Below, in pieces: positions 61,017 through 64,000 of a stretch of 64,000 nt of DNA. The translations under genes and the position numbers were made by a program. Each line of letters opens with the position of its first letter. The first letter of the stretch is position 1. The stretch is from Myxococcaceae bacterium JPH2 (GTDB lineage Bacteria > Myxococcota > Myxococcia > Myxococcales > Myxococcaceae). Below the pieces are notes generated by a model. That model had not been told where the DNA came from. It worked only from the letters and a program-made list of their open reading frames with translations, and made no database searches. Location of the stretch: contig JAEMGR010000026.1 of assembly GCA_016458225.1 (NCBI GenBank), positions 1 through 64,000 on the forward strand, given 5' to 3'.

Positions 61017-61778
61017 ATGAGCGTGCGCGTCGAGAAGCAGGGCCCCGTCACCACGGTCATCCTGGAGCGACCCGAGGTCCGCAACGCGGTGGACCGCGAC
61101 ACCGCGCACGCGCTGGCGGAGGCCTTCCGCGCGTTCGACGCGGACCCCGACGCGCGCGTGGGCGTGCTGCACGGCGAGGCGGGGACGTTCTGCGCGGGCG
61201 CGGACCTCAAGGCCGTGGCCGAGGGACGCCTGCTCCGCCTGGAGCCCGAGGGCGATGGCCCCATGGGTCCCTCGCGCATGCTCCTGGGCAAGCCCGTGGT
61301 GGCGTCCATCGCGGGGCACGCTGTCGCGGGGGGCCTGGAGCTGGCGCTCTGGTGCGACCTGCGCGTGGCGGAGGAGGACGCGGTGTTGGGCGTCTTCTGT
61401 CGGCGCTGGGGCGTGCCCCTCATCGACGGCGGCACGGTGCGGCTGCCCCGGCTCATCGGGCTGTCGCGTGCGCTGGACCTCATCCTCACGGGCCGGCCGG
61501 TGTCCGCCCAGGAGGCGCTCGGCATGGGCCTGGTCAACCGCGTGGTGCCGAAGGGGCAGGGGCGCGAGGCCGCCGAGGCTCTGGCGCAGCAGCTCGCGGG
61601 CTTCCCTCAGGCGTGCATGAACGCGGACCGCCGCTCGGCCTACACCCAGGCGGACCTGTCCCTGGAGGACGCGCTGCGGCACGAGTTCCAGGAGGGAGTG
61701 AAGGTCCTGGAGTCCGAGTCGCTGGCGGGCGCGACGCGCTTCGCCCGAGGGGCAGGGCGGCACGGCCGCTTCGAGTAG
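61017..61778 (+). CDS. Enoyl-CoA hydratase/isomerase-family protein
   Basis: 253 aa crotonase. VTTVILERPEVRNAVDRDTA start, oxyanion hole AGTFCAGADLKAVAEG, GHAVAGGLELALWCDLRVA (first Glu site kept), and FCRRWGVPLIDGGTVRLPRL where the second Glu of classical hydratases seems to be replaced. So isomerase, thioesterase or another crotonase reaction is possible. ATG 61017 (MSVRVEKQG); ATG 61008 is nearly as good. Leads a run with the PLP enzyme and MaoC dehydratase genes. Confidence 0.85.
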   Translation: MSVRVEKQGPVTTVILERPEVRNAVDRDTAHALAEAFRAFDADPDARVGVLHGEAGTFCAGADLKAVAEGRLLRLEPEGDGPMGPSRMLLGKPVVASIAGHAVAGGLELALWCDLRVAEEDAVLGVFCRRWGVPLIDGGTVRLPRLIGLSRALDLILTGRPVSAQEALGMGLVNRVVPKGQGREAAEALAQQLAGFPQACMNADRRSAYTQADLSLEDALRHEFQEGVKVLESESLAGATRFARGAGRHGRFE

Positions 61779-61834
61779 ACACCCCTCGGGCGCGAGCGAT
61801 GCGCGCGGACGACGAGTGTGTTAGTTCGCGACCC

Positions 61835-62980
61835 ATGCGCTTCGACACGCTCGCGATTCATGCCGGCCAGGAGCCGGACCCCACCACTGGCGCCATCATG
61901 ACGCCGGTCTACCTGACCTCCACCTACGTCCAGGACGGCCCCGGGGAGCACAAGGGCTACGAGTACAGCCGGACGCAGAACCCCACGCGCAAGGCGCTGC
62001 AGGACTGCCTGGCCGCGCTGGAGGGGGCGAAGTACGGCGCCGCGTTCGCCTCGGGGCTCGCGGGCACCGACATGATGATGCACATGCTGGAGGCGGGTGA
62101 CCACGTCATCGTCTCCGACGATGTGTACGGCGGCACGTTCCGCATCTTCGACAAGGTCTTCAAGCGCTCGGGCCTGCAGTTCTCCTTCGTGGACCTGTCC
62201 AAGCCGGAGAACTTCGAGGCGGCCATCACCCCGAAGACGAAGATGGTCTGGGTGGAGTCGCCGACGAACCCGATGCTCAAGCTCATCGACCTGGGCCGCA
62301 TCGCGGAGGTGGCGAAGAAGCGGGGCATCCTCGCCGTCGCGGACAACACGTTCATGACGCCCTACTTCCAGCGCCCGCTGGACCTGGGCTTCGACGTGGT
62401 CGTGCACTCGACCACCAAGTACCTCAACGGCCACAGCGACGTGGTGGGCGGCTTCGTCTGCACCAACCGCGATGACATCGCCGAGCGGATGTACTTCCTG
62501 CAGAACGCGGTGGGCGGCGTGTCCGGCGCGTTCGACAGCTTCCTCGTGCTGCGCGGCGTGAAGACGCTGCACGTGCGCATGGATCGCCACGCGCAGAACG
62601 CGATGAAGATTTCGCAGTTCCTCACCACGCACCCGAAGGTGAAGAAGGTCACCTACCCGGGCCTGGAGACGCACCCGCAGCACGCGCTCGCGCGCCAGCA
62701 GATGAAGGGCTTCGGCGGCATGCTGACGTTCGACATCCACGGCGGGCTGGAGGCCGCGCGCACCTTCCTGAAGACGGTGAAGGTGTTCGCGTGCGCCGAG
62801 TCGCTCGGTGGCGTGGAGTCGCTCATCGAGCACCCGGCCATCATGACGCACGCCTCGGTGCCCCGGGAGACGCGCGAGAAGCTGGGCATCGCGGATGGCT
62901 TCATCCGCCTGTCCGTCGGCATCGAGGACGCGCAGGACCTCATCGACGACCTGTCCCAGGCGCTCGCCGCGGTGAAGTAG
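61835..62980 (+). CDS. Cystathionine gamma-synthase/gamma-lyase (PLP enzyme)
   Basis: 381 aa, Cys/Met-metabolism PLP family. Start MRFDTLAIHAGQEPDPTTGA, SGLAGTDMMMHMLEAGDHV, VVHSTTKYLNGHSDVVGG with PLP Lys195, and SLGGVESLIEHPAIMTH. The subgroup (gamma-synthase for methionine or gamma-lyase for cysteine) cannot be decided by eye. The gene for cystathionine beta-synthase at 63503 makes the gamma-lyase role (reverse transsulfuration) attractive. Followed 4 bp later by the MaoC gene. Confidence 0.9.
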   Translation: MRFDTLAIHAGQEPDPTTGAIMTPVYLTSTYVQDGPGEHKGYEYSRTQNPTRKALQDCLAALEGAKYGAAFASGLAGTDMMMHMLEAGDHVIVSDDVYGGTFRIFDKVFKRSGLQFSFVDLSKPENFEAAITPKTKMVWVESPTNPMLKLIDLGRIAEVAKKRGILAVADNTFMTPYFQRPLDLGFDVVVHSTTKYLNGHSDVVGGFVCTNRDDIAERMYFLQNAVGGVSGAFDSFLVLRGVKTLHVRMDRHAQNAMKISQFLTTHPKVKKVTYPGLETHPQHALARQQMKGFGGMLTFDIHGGLEAARTFLKTVKVFACAESLGGVESLIEHPAIMTHASVPRETREKLGIADGFIRLSVGIEDAQDLIDDLSQALAAVK

Positions 62981-62983
62981 TCC

Positions 62984-63430
62984 ATGCGCTACTTCGAGGA
63001 CTTCGAGGTCGGCGAGGTGAGCGAGTGCGGACCGCACGTCGTGACGCGCGAGGAGATCCTCGCGTTCGCGAAGCAGTTCGATCCGCAGCCGTTCCACGTG
63101 GATGACGAGGCGGCGCGCCAGAGCATCTTCGGTGGCATCATCGCCAGCGGCTGGCACACCGCCGCCATCTGCCACCGCCTGGTGGTGGAGGGGCTGTTGG
63201 GCAAGGCCGCCAGCATGGGCTCGCCGGGCGTGGACGAGCTGCGCTGGCTCAAGCCCGTGCGCCCGGGCGATGCGCTGTCGGTGCGCGTGGAGCTGCTCGA
63301 GGCGATTCCCTCGCGCAGCAAGCCGGACCGCGGCTCGTTCAAGTTCCGCTTCACGGTGAGCAACCAGAAGGGCGAGGTGGTGATGACGGAGATCGCCAAC
63401 GCCCTGTTCGCGCGCCGCCCACCGGCCTGA
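62984..63430 (+). CDS. MaoC-family (hot-dog) dehydratase
   Basis: 148 aa. Hot-dog fold with R-hydratase catalytic pattern FAKQFDPQPFHVDDEAAR (Asp and His) and FGGIIASGWHTAAICHRL. Likely (R)-specific enoyl-CoA hydratase, or a MaoC-like enzyme of fatty-acid or acyl metabolism. ATG 4 bp after the PLP gene, so probably one operon with it. A strong hairpin follows. Confidence 0.88.
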   Translation: MRYFEDFEVGEVSECGPHVVTREEILAFAKQFDPQPFHVDDEAARQSIFGGIIASGWHTAAICHRLVVEGLLGKAASMGSPGVDELRWLKPVRPGDALSVRVELLEAIPSRSKPDRGSFKFRFTVSNQKGEVVMTEIANALFARRPPA

Positions 63431-63438
63431 AACACCGC

Positions 63439-63475
63439 GGGCCTCCAACTCCCAAGATGGGGAGCTTGGAGGCCC
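63439..63475. terminator. Bidirectional terminator between MaoC and cystathionine beta-synthase
   Basis: GGGCCTCCAA / TTGGAGGCCC perfect 10-bp stem, with an inner CTCCC-N-GGGAG pairing, between two convergent genes. It can serve both directions. Confidence 0.75.
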
Positions 63476-63502
63476 GGGGAACCGCTGGCGCAGCGAGCGT
63501 GA

Positions 63503-64000
63503 CTACGCCGCCGTGCGGTGCAGGAAGTCGATGAGGTCGATCTTCGTCACGATGGCGATGGCCTTCTCGCCCTGCTTCACCACGGCCACGTTGTCCTTGG
63601 CGAAAATCTCGCGCAGGCGGGTGATGCTCGTCTCGGGGGCCACGGCGCCCTGGAGCGGCGCGACGATGGGCTCGATGGAGTCGGTGAACTTCACCTTGCC
63701 GGCCACCAGCGCGTTGAGCAGGTCCACCTCGTGCACCATGCCGGACACGCGACCGTCGTCCGACACCACGGGCATCTGGCTGATGCCGTGGCCGCGCATG
63801 GTCTCCACCACGTGGTCCACGCGCTCACCGCGGCGCGCCGTCTTCAGCTCGCGCGGCTTGTCCCCGATGATGTCGCGCACCGTGCCCGCGCCCTTCTCCT
63901 CGGCGAAGCCGTTGTCGCGCATCCACTCGTCCGAGTGGAACTTGCTGATGTAGCTGCTGCCCGCGTCCGGGAGGATGACGACGATGGTCTTCCCCTTGCC
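63503..64000 (-). CDS. cbs: Cystathionine beta-synthase, C-terminal part (cut by window end)
   Basis: The last 165 residues of a larger protein; the 5' end lies beyond 64000. It begins GKTIVVILPDAGSSYISKF then SDEWMRDNGF, the end of the PLP fold-II catalytic domain of CBS-type enzymes. It ends with a pair of regulatory CBS domains (VRDIIGDKPRELKTARRGER; ISQMPVVSDDGRVSGMVHEV; IVTKIDLIDFL). The enzyme condenses serine (or acetylserine) with homocysteine. It is convergent with the operon holding the cystathionine-cleaving/forming enzyme, completing a transsulfuration pair. Confidence 0.88.
   Translation of the reverse strand, partial: GKGKTIVVILPDAGSSYISKFHSDEWMRDNGFAEEKGAGTVRDIIGDKPRELKTARRGERVDHVVETMRGHGISQMPVVSDDGRVSGMVHEVDLLNALVAGKVKFTDSIEPIVAPLQGAVAPETSITRLREIFAKDNVAVVKQGEKAIAIVTKIDLIDFLHRTAA

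Overview
The window comes from a very high-GC myxobacterium (Myxococcus/Corallococcus-like, order Myxococcales). Evidence: strong GC bias with GTG/TTG starts, a MYXO-CTERM sorting motif, thrombospondin type-3/OmpA proteins, FHA-domain, rhomboid, FecR-type anti-sigma and RR-HTH regulators, PDAGT-rich Cys lipoproteins, a sigma-54-like promoter and ftsQ-ftsA...ftsZ. The genus is inferred from these family traits, not from a database match.

Region 1 (1-14.3 kb) is an accessory, mobile-element-rich zone. It holds two SUKH-like (SMI1/KNR4-like) proteins, a secreted beta-rich protein, a SRPBCC protein, a leucine-rich-repeat protein and two adjacent effector-like proteins (10246-11256, and an alpha/beta hydrolase at 11432-12832). 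Around them lie at least four layers of insertion-sequence material: a degraded IS256-type element with ~43-bp terminal inverted repeats, an IS3-like element with an internally deleted orfB, a nearly complete IS3 element with indels at two homopolymers, and IS5-type fragments. There are also broken host genes (a VOC enzyme, an ABC exporter tail, a LytTR response regulator). The zone ends directly upstream of ftsQ, where murB/ddl are often found.

Region 2 (14.3-27.5 kb) is the division cluster: ftsQ, ftsA, then a 9.2-kb gene, then ftsZ. The giant gene encodes a 3072-aa protein with a signal peptide, Gly-rich region, about 17 Ig-like/sushi-like repeats (four of them virtually identical 258-bp DNA repeats), Ca-binding type-3 repeats, an internal MYXO-CTERM motif, a second signal-peptide-like segment, and an OmpA-type beta-barrel with type-3 repeats and an OmpA peptidoglycan-binding domain. 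It looks like a surface adhesin and a TraB-like OmpA protein joined in one frame.

Region 3 (27.5-42.4 kb): biotin carboxylase, small biotin carrier and crotonase; an RR-XRE regulator; a two-FHA membrane protein divergent from a rhomboid-TPR protein; two tandem paralogous envelope proteins; a GT39 glycosyltransferase translationally coupled to an ABC transporter; an SPFH-SHOCT protein.

Region 4 (42.4-64 kb): FHA protein, degenerate M3 peptidase lipoprotein, epmA-plsC-ppa operon, YjbR protein with a histone-H1-like tail, TonB-like protein, NAD salvage pair, glycerate kinase/YkgJ, two rRNA-methyltransferase-like genes, fxsA, an ECF sigma/FecR anti-sigma pair divergent from a Cys-rich lipoprotein, a crotonase, a Cys/Met PLP enzyme, a MaoC protein, and the 3' end of cystathionine beta-synthase running off the window. 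No tRNA, rRNA or CRISPR array was recognised.
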